NCBI RefSeq assembly: GCF_014290175.1 | Contig: NZ_JACOOR010000002.1 | Coordinates: 310,001-374,000, forward strand | Direction of reading: 5' to 3' | Source: Anaerosacchariphilus hominis | GTDB taxonomy: Bacteria; Bacillota; Clostridia; Lachnospirales; Lachnospiraceae | Length of the DNA stretch: 64,000 bases | Shown: positions 34,488 to 43,685 of the stretch, piece after piece | How the letters are laid out: every line of letters begins with the position of its first letter | Position numbering within the stretch: position 1 is the stretch's first letter | The notes under the pieces: generated by a model | Told to the model about the DNA's origin: nothing | Databases searched by the model: none | Seen by the model: only the letters and a program-made list of their open reading frames with translations | Position numbers and translations under genes: made by a program

Positions 34488-35405
34488 TTATCCCCTCCTT
34501 TTCAGGCTCATATAAGCCAGAGATTCGTAACCTTTGGCGGTGGCGCAGATGTCATCAATGATGGTGACTCGTAATTTGTCATACGTTCCGAAGTTACGGA
34601 TCAGACATCCACCGCCGCCAACTACATACAGGCGCATTAGGTCAGGATTGTATTCATATTTGCGGAGTGTGGAAAAAAGTTCTGCCACATACTGTCTGGC
34701 AATAGAACTGATACAATCCATATATGGTGCTGAAATGTCAGCTGTTCCAAACCGCAGAATCTGTTCTACTGTAGATTCTTCAATCTTCACTCCAAATTTG
34801 TCCAGAACAGCGTTCTTTGCAGCAATCATGCATTGGTTTACACCAAGTTTTTCTGTCCAGCATCGGCTTTCTTGTGCTTTCTTATTGTTGATATACAGAA
34901 TGTTCATGGTTCCGTTTCCGATATCTGCAAGGAGATTAGTTCCCTTGAAATTTCCAAGGTGGTTTACAATAGCCGGATATCCCTGTGGGTAAAGGCTACA
35001 TCCCACAAAGCGGAGATGATATTCTTTGCCGTTGAAACGGTAATGGACTTCTGGATTCTGGAGCAGATAGGAACGAAAAGCTTCTCTTTGATTTCTGATC
35101 CATGTCAGAGGAAGTCCGGCAGCCAGATGAACATCTGCTTCACGGATGGAAAAGACATTCAGTTCCCTTGCAATAGCCATTAGCGTCAGAAGATAATATT
35201 CTTCGTCCATAGCTTTATCCGGGATAAATTCTTTGTGTCCTTCGCCGATCCGGTAGTAAATGCCGTTGTATTCCAGAATATTCCCGGTGAAGATTGGTTC
35301 AGTTTCATAGGCTTTGATGCCAGTTGGGGTGACGGTGTTTGCTGTTTTCATATTGCCGTAGCCATGATCTACAGCAATGATTTTGGTGTTTCTGAGTTCT
35401 CGCAT
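34488..35405 (-). CDS. parM: ParM/StbA-like actin ATPase
   Basis: The 305-residue actin-fold protein shows phosphate loop 1 (AVDHGYGNMKT), phosphate 2 (LADIGNGTMN) and the adenosine motif (VVGGGGCLIRN). Such proteins form filaments that push plasmid copies apart. The start at 35405 follows GGAGGTATT; a longer upstream frame crosses the inverted-repeat region. The pair with parR forms a type II partition system. Confidence 0.88.
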   Translation of the reverse strand: MRELRNTKIIAVDHGYGNMKTANTVTPTGIKAYETEPIFTGNILEYNGIYYRIGEGHKEFIPDKAMDEEYYLLTLMAIARELNVFSIREADVHLAAGLPLTWIRNQREAFRSYLLQNPEVHYRFNGKEYHLRFVGCSLYPQGYPAIVNHLGNFKGTNLLADIGNGTMNILYINNKKAQESRCWTEKLGVNQCMIAAKNAVLDKFGVKIEESTVEQILRFGTADISAPYMDCISSIARQYVAELFSTLRKYEYNPDLMRLYVVGGGGCLIRNFGTYDKLRVTIIDDICATAKGYESLAYMSLKRRG

Positions 35406-35413
35406 AAAAAATA

Positions 35414-35500
35414 CCTCCGTTTTCGTATTGATTGATTCAGCAGGTCGTACCGGTGTGGTACTGCTCTGCTGTGGGATAAGCATACGAAAATCGGAGGAAA
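35414..35500. repeat. Inverted repeat upstream of parM
   Basis: CCTCCGTTTTCGTAT (from 35417) is mirrored by ATACGAAAATCGGAGG (to 35499), with a second inner repeat GTACCGGTGTGGTAC between them. The left arm overlaps the parM ribosome site. It could act as parC-like centromere or as an RNA hairpin that hides the ribosome site. Confidence 0.6.
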
Positions 35501-35597
35501 AAGGCATTGAGGGGAAATTGAGCAGGAATTGAGAAAAAAGATATATTGTGCTTACGTTCTTCATGTACTCTTGTTGTGATTTCATTGTTTTTTATCG

Positions 35598-35603
35598 TAT
35601 AAT
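35598..35603 (+). promoter_or_regulatory. Promoter -10 of the two-component/ABC operon
   Basis: TATAAT at 35598-35603 with a TTGTGA -35 candidate 18 nt upstream (35574-35579), shortly before the response regulator ribosome site. Confidence 0.5.
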
Positions 35604-35625
35604 ATGGATACTGGAGGTGGTTTGG

Positions 35626-36300
35626 ATGAAATACAAGATTTTAGTTGTCGATGATGATAAAGAATTGGTGAAAATGCTTTGTAGTTATTTTAATATGAAA
35701 CAATATGAAACCATTACGGCTACAGATGGAATGGAAGCATTAAATAAAATAAAAATGAAACCGGATATTATTTTGTTGGATATCAATATGCCACGCATGG
35801 ATGGGATTGAAGTATGTCGTCTGATACGCAGTAAAGTGTTATGTCCAATTTTATTTCTGACAGCAAGAGTTGACGAAGATGATAAAATTAATGGGTTGCT
35901 TTCAGGTGGGGATGATTATATTACGAAACCATTTAGTCTTCGGGAGTTGGAAGCAAGGATTGTCACAAACATAAAGAGAGAAGAAAGGCATCAACAAAAA
36001 ACGGAATACCGTTTCATGGATGAAATGCTGATTGATTATTCTGAAAAAATAGTAGCTATAGCCGGACACAGGATGGAGTTCACAAAAATTGAATATCAGA
36101 TTATTGAATTCTTATCCATGCATCCAGGGCAGGTGTTTGATAAAGAACGTATATATGCACAAGTCTGTGGATATGATGCGGAAGGGGACAGTAGAACGAT
36201 AACGGAATTAGTACGGCGTATAAGGAAAAAAATAGCGGATTATTCAGAAAAAGAATACATAGAAACTGTATGGGGGATTGGATACCGATGGAAAAAATAA
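35626..36300 (+). CDS. Response regulator, OmpR/PhoB family
   Basis: The 224-residue regulator has a receiver domain with acidic pocket VVDDD, phosphorylated Asp in LLDINMPRMDG (about residue 51), Thr in FLTAR and Lys in YITKPF, followed by a winged-helix DNA-binding domain. The ATG at 35626 follows CTGGAGGTGG. It overlaps the kinase gene. It probably controls the three ABC transporter genes behind it. Confidence 0.93.
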   Translation: MKYKILVVDDDKELVKMLCSYFNMKQYETITATDGMEALNKIKMKPDIILLDINMPRMDGIEVCRLIRSKVLCPILFLTARVDEDDKINGLLSGGDDYITKPFSLRELEARIVTNIKREERHQQKTEYRFMDEMLIDYSEKIVAIAGHRMEFTKIEYQIIEFLSMHPGQVFDKERIYAQVCGYDAEGDSRTITELVRRIRKKIADYSEKEYIETVWGIGYRWKK

Positions 36301-37466
36301 GAAACTTGTCACTGAAAAAAACAATTCTGCTTTATTTTGTGATCAGCTTAACGGCAGCATTTCTGTTATCTGGATTTACAGTTCATTTTGCAGGAAATAT
36401 GCAGAATAAAATATGGGAAAAATATATTGATTATGCAGATTATACGGACGTGTTTCAGCAATATGGAAAGAAATACGAGATTGAGATATCAAGACCTAAT
36501 CAATCGCAGATGAATCGTTTGGACTATCATCTTTCGGAAATGTGTGACTTTATGGAAACATATTCGGTACTGATTTTTTCGATTGTTGGGAGTGTTGTTG
36601 CGGTATTCTTTTTTTATAAAAATAAGTTAAAGACACCTCTACAGGAACTAAAAGATGCCTCACAAATGATTGCAGATAATGAACTGGATTTTCATGTGTC
36701 CTATGAAAATAAAGATGAGATGGGAACTTTGTGTAAAGAATTTGAAATGATGCGAAGTGCTTTAGCAGATAACAACAGAAAGATGTGGCGAATGATTGAT
36801 GACGAGAAGGCTTTGCGGAATGCAATTGCACATGATATACGTTCTCCACTTTCCATATTGCGAGGGTATCAGGAAATGCTCTTAGAGTTTGTTTCTTCTG
36901 AGAGTATAAAAACAGAGGATGTTATTGATATCTTACAAACAGGCATGTATCAGATTGACCGTATAGAGCATTTCACGGAAAACATGAGAAAAATGTCCCA
37001 TTTAGAACAGAGGGAACTGCAATGCTCAGAGATAGAATTATCGGAACTGGCAAAAAAGATTGAGGCAGAAGCTGCCATGCTGTCCAAGAAGGAAAGTAAA
37101 TTATGTAAGGTAGAAAGAGTGCAGGAACAAAACATTGTGAAAGTGGATGAGGAACTTGTCATGGAAGTGACAGACAACTTACTGGAAAATGCGGTTCGAT
37201 ATGCACAAAAAAGTATTGCTTTGCAGATAAAGAAAAAGGATGGTTTTCTTATAATTTCTGTTGAAGATGATGGAATAGGGTTTGTGGATACTGAGGAAAA
37301 AGTAACAGAACCATTTTATCATAAGAATCCACAAGATGATTTAAAGCATTTTGGCCTTGGTATGTATATTTCTCGTATTTTCTGTGAAAAGCATGGAGGA
37401 AATTTGAAAATATATAATGCCAGACAAGGCGGTGCTCATGTAGAAACTCTTTTCAAAGCTGAATAA
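36288..37466 (+). CDS. Sensor histidine kinase
   Basis: The 392-residue kinase has two membrane helices (about residues 10-30 and 85-105) around a short external loop. HAMP follows, then the H-box (NAIAHDIRSPLSIL) and a HATPase domain with N-box (DNLLENAVRYA), VEDDGIGF and HFGLGMYI. The short sensing loop is similar to kinases that sense envelope-active peptides. The ATG at 36288 is inside the regulator's 3' end. Confidence 0.92.
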   Translation: MEKIRNLSLKKTILLYFVISLTAAFLLSGFTVHFAGNMQNKIWEKYIDYADYTDVFQQYGKKYEIEISRPNQSQMNRLDYHLSEMCDFMETYSVLIFSIVGSVVAVFFFYKNKLKTPLQELKDASQMIADNELDFHVSYENKDEMGTLCKEFEMMRSALADNNRKMWRMIDDEKALRNAIAHDIRSPLSILRGYQEMLLEFVSSESIKTEDVIDILQTGMYQIDRIEHFTENMRKMSHLEQRELQCSEIELSELAKKIEAEAAMLSKKESKLCKVERVQEQNIVKVDEELVMEVTDNLLENAVRYAQKSIALQIKKKDGFLIISVEDDGIGFVDTEEKVTEPFYHKNPQDDLKHFGLGMYISRIFCEKHGGNLKIYNARQGGAHVETLFKAE

Positions 37467-37582
37467 AAATACTTTATAAGGCTGAAATCACAAATAAAGT
37501 GGTTTTAGTCTTTTTTGTTGTGAATTTATTGAGAATTGATTTGTATGATGTTGTTAAAGAAATAAAGAAAGGAAGAGATACA

Positions 37583-38653
37583 ATGAAAACAATCATAAAA
37601 AGAAGTATACTTGATTATTTAAAGAACCCTGTTTTGTGGATTGGCTTGATTATTATAGTTGCCAGTATGTATCAATGTCTGTCATCGTATTTGCAAATTC
37701 ATTATATCAAACCGAATGAAAAGATCACACAAAATGACGTAGCATTGGAAGATGCTGATGTCATGGATGGGTACATTCCCACATCTGATGATAAAGAAAG
37801 AAGAAGGGAGTGGGAAGATACGATCAAAGAGACGTTAATGGACACCTCCAAAAATGGTTTTGGATTTAGCAGGCAGGAAGCAGATCATGTAATGAAAGAA
37901 ATTCAGAATATGGATGTAAAGACTGCTTCTGAGTTTTTGGAATCCCAATATGGCTATTATAATGCAATATATGCTTATGATGACCTTGAAATTCATAAGG
38001 GGACAGCAGAAGAAATCAATCATTATATCGAGCGGAAATTATCTGAACATTCTTTTTCCTGGTACTTTGCCAAAAAATTTACGGATTTTGCAGGATTGCA
38101 TATGGCTTTTTTTGCAACAGTCTTGCTATCATTTTTATTTATTCAGGATACACGAAAAAGTACCTATGAATTATTACATACAAAGCCTGTTACGGCAGTC
38201 CAATATATATGTGGGAAAGTAATAAGCGGATTCATTAGTATGCTGGGAGTATTAGTGATTTTGAATGTTATATTCTTTATGCTGTGTTTGAAAACGTCTT
38301 TAGAATCGGGCTTTCCAGTAACACCAATTGATTTTTGCGTGAATTCTCTGATCTATATTATTCCGAATCTTTTGATGATATGTTGTGTCTATACAATTAC
38401 AGCAGTAATATTTAAAAATCCGCTTCCGGCAGCACCAATCTTGTTTTTACACATTATATATTCAAATATGCTGACCATGAAGAATGATATTTATTATATG
38501 AGACCGTTCTCTATTATGGTGCGATTCCCTGGCAGATTTTTTGAAACACATGTAGCCAAAATGTCAAACATAAATCAGATTATTCTTGTAATTTCATCAG
38601 TTATATTAGTATGTATTTCTGTTACAATCTGGAAAAGGAGGAGGGTTCATTGA
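37583..38653 (+). CDS. ABC transporter permease (first subunit)
   Basis: A 356-residue membrane protein with one N-terminal helix, a large extracellular domain (about residues 40-165) and then about five helices. This is an ABC-2 exporter permease layout. RBS AAAGGAAG precedes the ATG. It is translationally coupled to the next permease. Confidence 0.82.
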   Translation: MKTIIKRSILDYLKNPVLWIGLIIIVASMYQCLSSYLQIHYIKPNEKITQNDVALEDADVMDGYIPTSDDKERRREWEDTIKETLMDTSKNGFGFSRQEADHVMKEIQNMDVKTASEFLESQYGYYNAIYAYDDLEIHKGTAEEINHYIERKLSEHSFSWYFAKKFTDFAGLHMAFFATVLLSFLFIQDTRKSTYELLHTKPVTAVQYICGKVISGFISMLGVLVILNVIFFMLCLKTSLESGFPVTPIDFCVNSLIYIIPNLLMICCVYTITAVIFKNPLPAAPILFLHIIYSNMLTMKNDIYYMRPFSIMVRFPGRFFETHVAKMSNINQIILVISSVILVCISVTIWKRRRVH

Positions 38654-39306
38654 AAACGGAACTAAAAAACTGCCTGTCGTTATATAAGATTTTTTATTCA
38701 TGTGCATTTATACTGATATTGTGTGCTATTCATCCGATTATATACTATGAAGAAATCGGTTCAGCGATTCAGTCGCCAATAGCATTTTTAACAATTATTT
38801 TTTGTAGTGACACATATTTGATGGAAGTAAAAAGTAAGCGTGCCGATGTATTTCATTTGTATGATCAAAAAAAGCAGTTAAAAGTAATATCGCAGAGAGT
38901 GGGCGTTCAAATATTATATTTATTAATACTTTCCTGTGTTGGATATGTTTTGTTTTTCTGGCAAAAACCGGGCAGTGTAAACGAAGGCATTTCGGGTATT
39001 CAGATATTTCTTTTATATTTCATTGCAATGTTTGGAACTATCTGGCTTTGGAGTATATGCTCTGTGATTTTGTGTACATTGCTTCGAAATATGTGGGCAG
39101 GTATTGGATGTTTATTTGGAATTGTCATTGGACTTATATCAAAAGCGGGAAGTTCATTTTTCGGAAATCTGGGATTGTTTTCTTTCAGCTTTTGTGAACC
39201 TACTCAATTAATGTCCGAGAGTTGGATTTATGGAACGCTTGTGTCTTTTATAGCGGGGCTGTTTTTATTTGCAGTATTACCAATGACTTTAAAGAAAAGA
39301 GGATAG
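38650..39306 (+). CDS. ABC transporter permease (second subunit, TTG start)
   Basis: A 218-residue protein with about six membrane helices. The TTG at 38650 is chosen because AAGGAGGAGG ends 8 nt before it and the codon overlaps the stop of the previous gene (TTGA); the upstream ATG in frame lacks a ribosome site. It is the second permease of the exporter. Confidence 0.78.
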   Translation: MKTELKNCLSLYKIFYSCAFILILCAIHPIIYYEEIGSAIQSPIAFLTIIFCSDTYLMEVKSKRADVFHLYDQKKQLKVISQRVGVQILYLLILSCVGYVLFFWQKPGSVNEGISGIQIFLLYFIAMFGTIWLWSICSVILCTLLRNMWAGIGCLFGIVIGLISKAGSSFFGNLGLFSFSFCEPTQLMSESWIYGTLVSFIAGLFLFAVLPMTLKKRG

Positions 39307-39309
39307 ATT

Positions 39310-40182
39310 ATGAGTATTAGAATAAATGATTTAACAGTTAGATTTAAAAATGGTGTAGTTGCAGTAAATAAGGCATCTCTTGAAATACCTAAGGGAATTT
39401 ACGGACTTTTGGGTGAGAATGGTGCCGGAAAAACCACTTTGATGAGGGTTCTTACAACTGTTTTAAAACAAACGGAAGGAATGGTTTCCCTTGATGGAAT
39501 TCTGTATAACGAGGGAAATTATGAGAAAATACAGAAAAAGATTGGTTATCTTCCACAGGAAATCGACTTATATCCGAATCTTACGGTGAAAGAATGTCTT
39601 GTATATATGGGGGGACTGTCAGGAGTAGCCAGAAATGACCTCGAACAAAGAATTACCTATTATCTGGAAAAGACTTCTCTTACAGAGCATCAGAATAAAA
39701 AAATGCGGCAATTATCTGGTGGTATGAAGAGACGTGTCGGACTCATACAGGCACTTCTTAATAATCCGGATTTTTTGATTATTGATGAACCTACCACCGG
39801 GTTAGATCCGGAAGAAAGAATCAGGATCCGCAATCTTTTGGTTGATTTTTCAAAGGATAGAACTGTGCTGTTTTCCACTCATGTAGTAGAAGATTTAGCA
39901 GCAACCTGTACACAGCTTGCCATTATGAAAAAGGGAAGTTTTTTATATTCTGGAAGCGTGAGTGGGTTGCTGGAAAATGCAAAGGGCTGTGTTTGGAATT
40001 GTACGGTACAAAATGCAGAAGAAGCCCGTTTGTTAGAAGCCAATTATTCTATATCATCTAAGCAGTATGTAGAAAATGGAATTCATATGAAAGTATTAAG
40101 CAAAGGAAAGCCAAATGAGAATTGTGTCCTGGATAATGATATCACTTTGGAAGATGCATATATTTATTTGACGAATAGTTGA
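39310..40182 (+). CDS. ABC transporter ATP-binding protein
   Basis: The 290-residue ATPase shows Walker A GENGAGKTT (about residues 36-44), signature LSGGMKRRV and Walker B LIIDEPTTGLD. It closes the five-gene operon of regulator, kinase, two permeases and ATPase, a layout used for resistance to or export of peptides such as lantibiotics and bacitracin. The actual substrate is unknown. Confidence 0.92.
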   Translation: MSIRINDLTVRFKNGVVAVNKASLEIPKGIYGLLGENGAGKTTLMRVLTTVLKQTEGMVSLDGILYNEGNYEKIQKKIGYLPQEIDLYPNLTVKECLVYMGGLSGVARNDLEQRITYYLEKTSLTEHQNKKMRQLSGGMKRRVGLIQALLNNPDFLIIDEPTTGLDPEERIRIRNLLVDFSKDRTVLFSTHVVEDLAATCTQLAIMKKGSFLYSGSVSGLLENAKGCVWNCTVQNAEEARLLEANYSISSKQYVENGIHMKVLSKGKPNENCVLDNDITLEDAYIYLTNS

Positions 40183-40187
40183 ATATA

Positions 40188-40210
40188 ACGGCGGGCAAGT
40201 TGCCCGCCGT
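40188..40210. terminator. Bidirectional terminator between convergent genes
   Basis: A perfect palindrome ACGGCGGGCAA-G-TTGCCCGCCGT lies between the ABC ATPase stop and the STAND protein stop. Confidence 0.85.
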
Positions 40211-40219
40211 AAATTATGC

Positions 40220-42532
40220 TTATTTTGTTAAAAGACCGGATAGATTTTTTCCAATGCAAAATCCAATCTGTGGATATAACTCCTGAATTTCCTGATATTT
40301 TGCTTCAATCATTTCTGGTTCATCAGCCCAGATCTTTTCATATATTTTGAAAGCTCTTTTAAAATGTGTTTTGGCTTGCGGAAGATTGGCAGTCATCAGA
40401 TAAATGGTTCCAAGGGTTTCCTGTACTTTGGCATAATCCAGACAGTCATCGGAATGGTATTCCTTGATGATGCCGGATAATTTTTGCAATTCAGAGATGC
40501 CTCTTTCGGGTTCCTGCTGTTCTGTCAGGAACATTGCATAATTGGCAATCTGAGGTATGCTGTCATTTATATGAAGCAGGTTAAATTGGTCAAGCAGTGA
40601 GATACTTTTTTCCATGTGTTCTCTTGCAAGATCGGGATGACCGTTCATGCGGTAAAGTCCACCGAGATTGGCATGAAGGTTGGAAACAAGGCGAGCATTG
40701 TCAGCAGTGATATTTTCTATCTGGGCAAGTGCATCCTTTTCCAGTTTTATTGCTTTTTCTGGCTTGATTTCAAGAGTAGCCTGAAAATCCAGTAACAATG
40801 CCCGGTCAGAATCGGTGCCAATGTCTTTAGGCTTCAAAAAATTTTTTAATTCCTGAATGATTTCTTTCATACCTTTCTGGTAATTATAATTATCCATATA
40901 TGGAAAAACATTTTCCAGAAAAAGTAGATATTTTGGTATATCATCTTTTTCAATCAATTCTATGATGTTTCCTGCTGTCTGAAACAGCTTCTTGTAATAA
41001 TCGACTTCAATTCCATGCATTAAACATATTTTCTGTAAAGAATCCAGTAATATGTGACAGCTACTTACAGATGGTTTTGTCTCTGAAAGGGCAATTTCCT
41101 TAATCATAGGATGCAGGGAGATTGTGTGACGTGTAGTTGTCTGCACAAAACCAGTTTCAATCAAGTCGTTAATTTCATTTAAGGTAGGCAGTTCCAGCCA
41201 TTTGGCGAATATGCGGGCAGAAATACCAGTGTAAGGAAGAAAACACAAATTGCACATGATATCCTGCTGTTTTCGGGATAAAGCATATAGTGAAAATAGA
41301 GTATGGATATGACTATAATAAGTGGCTTTACTGCTTTGACCATCCTTGATTATCTTAATTTTATCTTCGTTATCGAGAGATGCTCTTTCTTCCTGAAGTT
41401 TTGCTAATAACTGACCTGGAGTTGAAATTCCATTTTCCAAAAGTTTTGCAGCCAGTTCTACAGCAAAAGTATGATAGTGTACGGTCTCTATGATTTTTTC
41501 GACGGTCGAACGATACTTGTCTGCTTCTGAATAAAATGCAGATGTCAGTTGGAAAAGAATGTTTATATCCTTTATTTCTTTTAATTGAAAAGTACAGTAT
41601 TCATTCAGATTACTTCTGGTCGTAAATAAAATCTGACAGCGGTATTTTAATACTACTGACAGAAAACTGTCCTGTGTAGCTGTGACATTAAAATTATCTA
41701 TGATAAGCAGAGTATCGGATTTCAGGGAACGCAGAAAACGGTTATGTCTTTGAAACCGTTCCTGTTCGCTGATTTCTGGTGGATCATCAATAAAATCCAT
41801 GTCAGTAATGTCCTGATGAAGATCACCTGTATATTCTACATATAGAATGTTAGTGTAATGCTTTTTGTAATGTTTTGCGTAGGCTTTGGCAAGTTCGCTT
41901 TTACCAATACCGGCAATTCCGCAAAGAAAAACATGACGGTTTTCCTCAAGCATGGTATATAATTCTTCTAGTTCTTTATCTCTTCCGATAAAATGACGGC
42001 ATGGTTTCGGAACCTCACTGTCCATAATATAATCCAGCACAATGGGTGACAGGGCACCTCCGGCAATTAATTTTTGATTTTTAGTATCACGTTTGATAAA
42101 TTGTCGCTCCATGCCAAAAGAAATCAGCTTTGCAAGAAAAAGCAGACGTGAGCTGGCTGGTTTGTACAGAGAAGCCAGATTTTTCTTTTTGGCATCGGAG
42201 ATGGTGTCATCTTGTATAAATAATGTGTATATATCCTGCATAGCCATATTGCAGTCAGACATCAATGGAAGCAGATTTTGGTGAATGGTTTCTGCCAGTT
42301 TTTTCTGATTACTGGGTTTGGAATAGTAGGCAGATATTTTGGGACTGATCTTTGCTTGACCGGTCAGCCAACGACAAACCAGACCATTATCCATAGAAAA
42401 ATCCTGATTTGCCGGATCATCCATAAAATCTTCAAATAATTCGTATAAAAAATCAGGCTGACTCATTTGATTACTTTCGCTGATATGATTTTTTAAGCAA
42501 GTGCTAATAGAAGAAAAATCGCATCGATTCAA
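40220..42532 (-). CDS. STAND NTPase with C-terminal TPR-like repeats
   Basis: The 770-residue protein has an N-terminal helical domain (1-170), a NB-ARC-like NTPase (Walker A GIAGIGKS at 205-212, Walker B DTLLIIDNFN, sensor TTRSN), a winged-helix region and TPR-like repeats from about residue 570 to the end. STAND proteins are ligand-triggered switches. In bacteria they serve as regulators or as phage sensors. No nuclease or other effector domain is obvious, so a regulatory role is equally possible. Confidence 0.8.
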   Translation of the reverse strand: MNRCDFSSISTCLKNHISESNQMSQPDFLYELFEDFMDDPANQDFSMDNGLVCRWLTGQAKISPKISAYYSKPSNQKKLAETIHQNLLPLMSDCNMAMQDIYTLFIQDDTISDAKKKNLASLYKPASSRLLFLAKLISFGMERQFIKRDTKNQKLIAGGALSPIVLDYIMDSEVPKPCRHFIGRDKELEELYTMLEENRHVFLCGIAGIGKSELAKAYAKHYKKHYTNILYVEYTGDLHQDITDMDFIDDPPEISEQERFQRHNRFLRSLKSDTLLIIDNFNVTATQDSFLSVVLKYRCQILFTTRSNLNEYCTFQLKEIKDINILFQLTSAFYSEADKYRSTVEKIIETVHYHTFAVELAAKLLENGISTPGQLLAKLQEERASLDNEDKIKIIKDGQSSKATYYSHIHTLFSLYALSRKQQDIMCNLCFLPYTGISARIFAKWLELPTLNEINDLIETGFVQTTTRHTISLHPMIKEIALSETKPSVSSCHILLDSLQKICLMHGIEVDYYKKLFQTAGNIIELIEKDDIPKYLLFLENVFPYMDNYNYQKGMKEIIQELKNFLKPKDIGTDSDRALLLDFQATLEIKPEKAIKLEKDALAQIENITADNARLVSNLHANLGGLYRMNGHPDLAREHMEKSISLLDQFNLLHINDSIPQIANYAMFLTEQQEPERGISELQKLSGIIKEYHSDDCLDYAKVQETLGTIYLMTANLPQAKTHFKRAFKIYEKIWADEPEMIEAKYQEIQELYPQIGFCIGKNLSGLLTK

Positions 42533-42716
42533 TAGAAATTCCCCTTTCGTAGTTAAGATTAAGTATATCTATCATAACACGAACATATATTCGATTCAAG
42601 AAAATGCGGATATTTTTAAATTGATTGTGTCAATTTACAATCAATTTCTATTCAATGTGGTTTTCCGGCAGGTTCTGTAAAATAAGCTCAGATCAAAACA
42701 ATAACGGGAGGAGCTT

Positions 42717-42851
42717 ATGCAACAGAATATTGAATTTGAGCGGTGCATTGATTTTCTGGTACGGATGATTGATAAGTACGGCGCTGAAGTCCTCCGGGAG
42801 TTGGAGGAAGAAAAACAGAATAAGGAAGAAAAAGAAGCGGCAGTTTCCTGA
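42717..42851 (+). CDS. Small charged hypothetical protein
   Basis: A 44-codon frame with a good GGGAGGAGC ribosome site encodes an amphipathic, Glu/Lys-rich peptide (MQQNIEFERCIDFLVRMIDK start). Small proteins of this type are common in Clostridia elements. It sits alone between the STAND and GNAT genes, both on the other strand. Confidence 0.6.
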   Translation: MQQNIEFERCIDFLVRMIDKYGAEVLRELEEEKQNKEEKEAAVS

Positions 42852-42898
42852 AATACAAAATGTAAATCAGACTGTCGCTTTTTTCATGCATTTTTAAA

Positions 42899-43507
42899 TC
42901 AAATAAATTTTAAAAGCTGATGCAGAGTGTGTGGCTCATTATTCTGAGAAGCGGTAATACGCGTATCAAATGGCTTGAAATGATTCTGCGTATAAAAGCT
43001 CAGAAGAAATTCATTATCTTCGCATTCAAGAAACTCCATAACGCCACCTACGGAATATTTGAGACTGGATATGGTTTCCAGTGCAAATCCCAGTAGAATA
43101 TTTCCAGGAATTCGTTTTTCCTTTGGAAGAGAATAGTTCTTTCCCAACTGGGCGATCAAGTAAGCTGCGGTAGTATAGGATTGTGTTTCTTCATCCAAAA
43201 TACTGACACGGGACAGTTTTTTTGCCATTGTCTTGCTGATATTTGAAGCACGGACAGAGATTGGTTTTATTGTAAGTGAAAAATAACCAACCAGTGAAGC
43301 ATCTTCAGCATCAAATACCAGATAAGTGATAGATTGATCTTTTTTGGTAAACTCAATCGCATTATGTAATAAAAAGTATTCCACATCGGGATTTTTGGGA
43401 CAAGAAAAATCGGAGAGTAAGTCGTAAAGACTTTCCTCTCCGATATATGTCGGTTCGTCTTTATCCAAATATGCCCGAATATTAACGGTAAAATATTTAT
43501 CAGACAT
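42899..43507 (-). CDS. GNAT-fold protein, probable toxin of a toxin-antitoxin pair
   Basis: The 202-residue protein has a GNAT-like core with the segment SRVSILDEETQSYTTAAYLIAQLGKNY followed by GNILLGFALET, as in element-borne acetyltransferase toxins of the TacT type. These acetylate aminoacyl-tRNA. The start overlaps the preceding 61-residue gene by 8 nt, a typical antitoxin-toxin arrangement. Assignment as a toxin is by fold and layout. Confidence 0.65.
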   Translation of the reverse strand: MSDKYFTVNIRAYLDKDEPTYIGEESLYDLLSDFSCPKNPDVEYFLLHNAIEFTKKDQSITYLVFDAEDASLVGYFSLTIKPISVRASNISKTMAKKLSRVSILDEETQSYTTAAYLIAQLGKNYSLPKEKRIPGNILLGFALETISSLKYSVGGVMEFLECEDNEFLLSFYTQNHFKPFDTRITASQNNEPHTLHQLLKFI

Positions 43508-43685
43508 GTTTTTTCTTCCTTTTTGACATTAAAGCTAAGATTTCCTGTGGGTTCGTTAACTGACGTCCGGGAAGTGTCTGCTTTGGTGTGCGGTCACGGT
43601 CGGCTTCGTCAATTGCTGCGACAAAACGCTTTACGCTATTTGGATTGGATACGACAAAATTATGAGTAATACTTGAAGTAGCCAT
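43500..43685 (-). CDS. Small probable antitoxin
   Basis: The 61-residue protein starts at 43685 after AGGAGGTG. It has a beta-strand start (SSITHNFVVS), a helix (VKRFVAAIDEADRD) and a basic tail, consistent with a small antitoxin. It overlaps the GNAT-fold gene, so the pair may stabilise the element. Confidence 0.6.
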   Translation of the reverse strand: MATSSITHNFVVSNPNSVKRFVAAIDEADRDRTPKQTLPGRQLTNPQEILALMSKRKKKHV

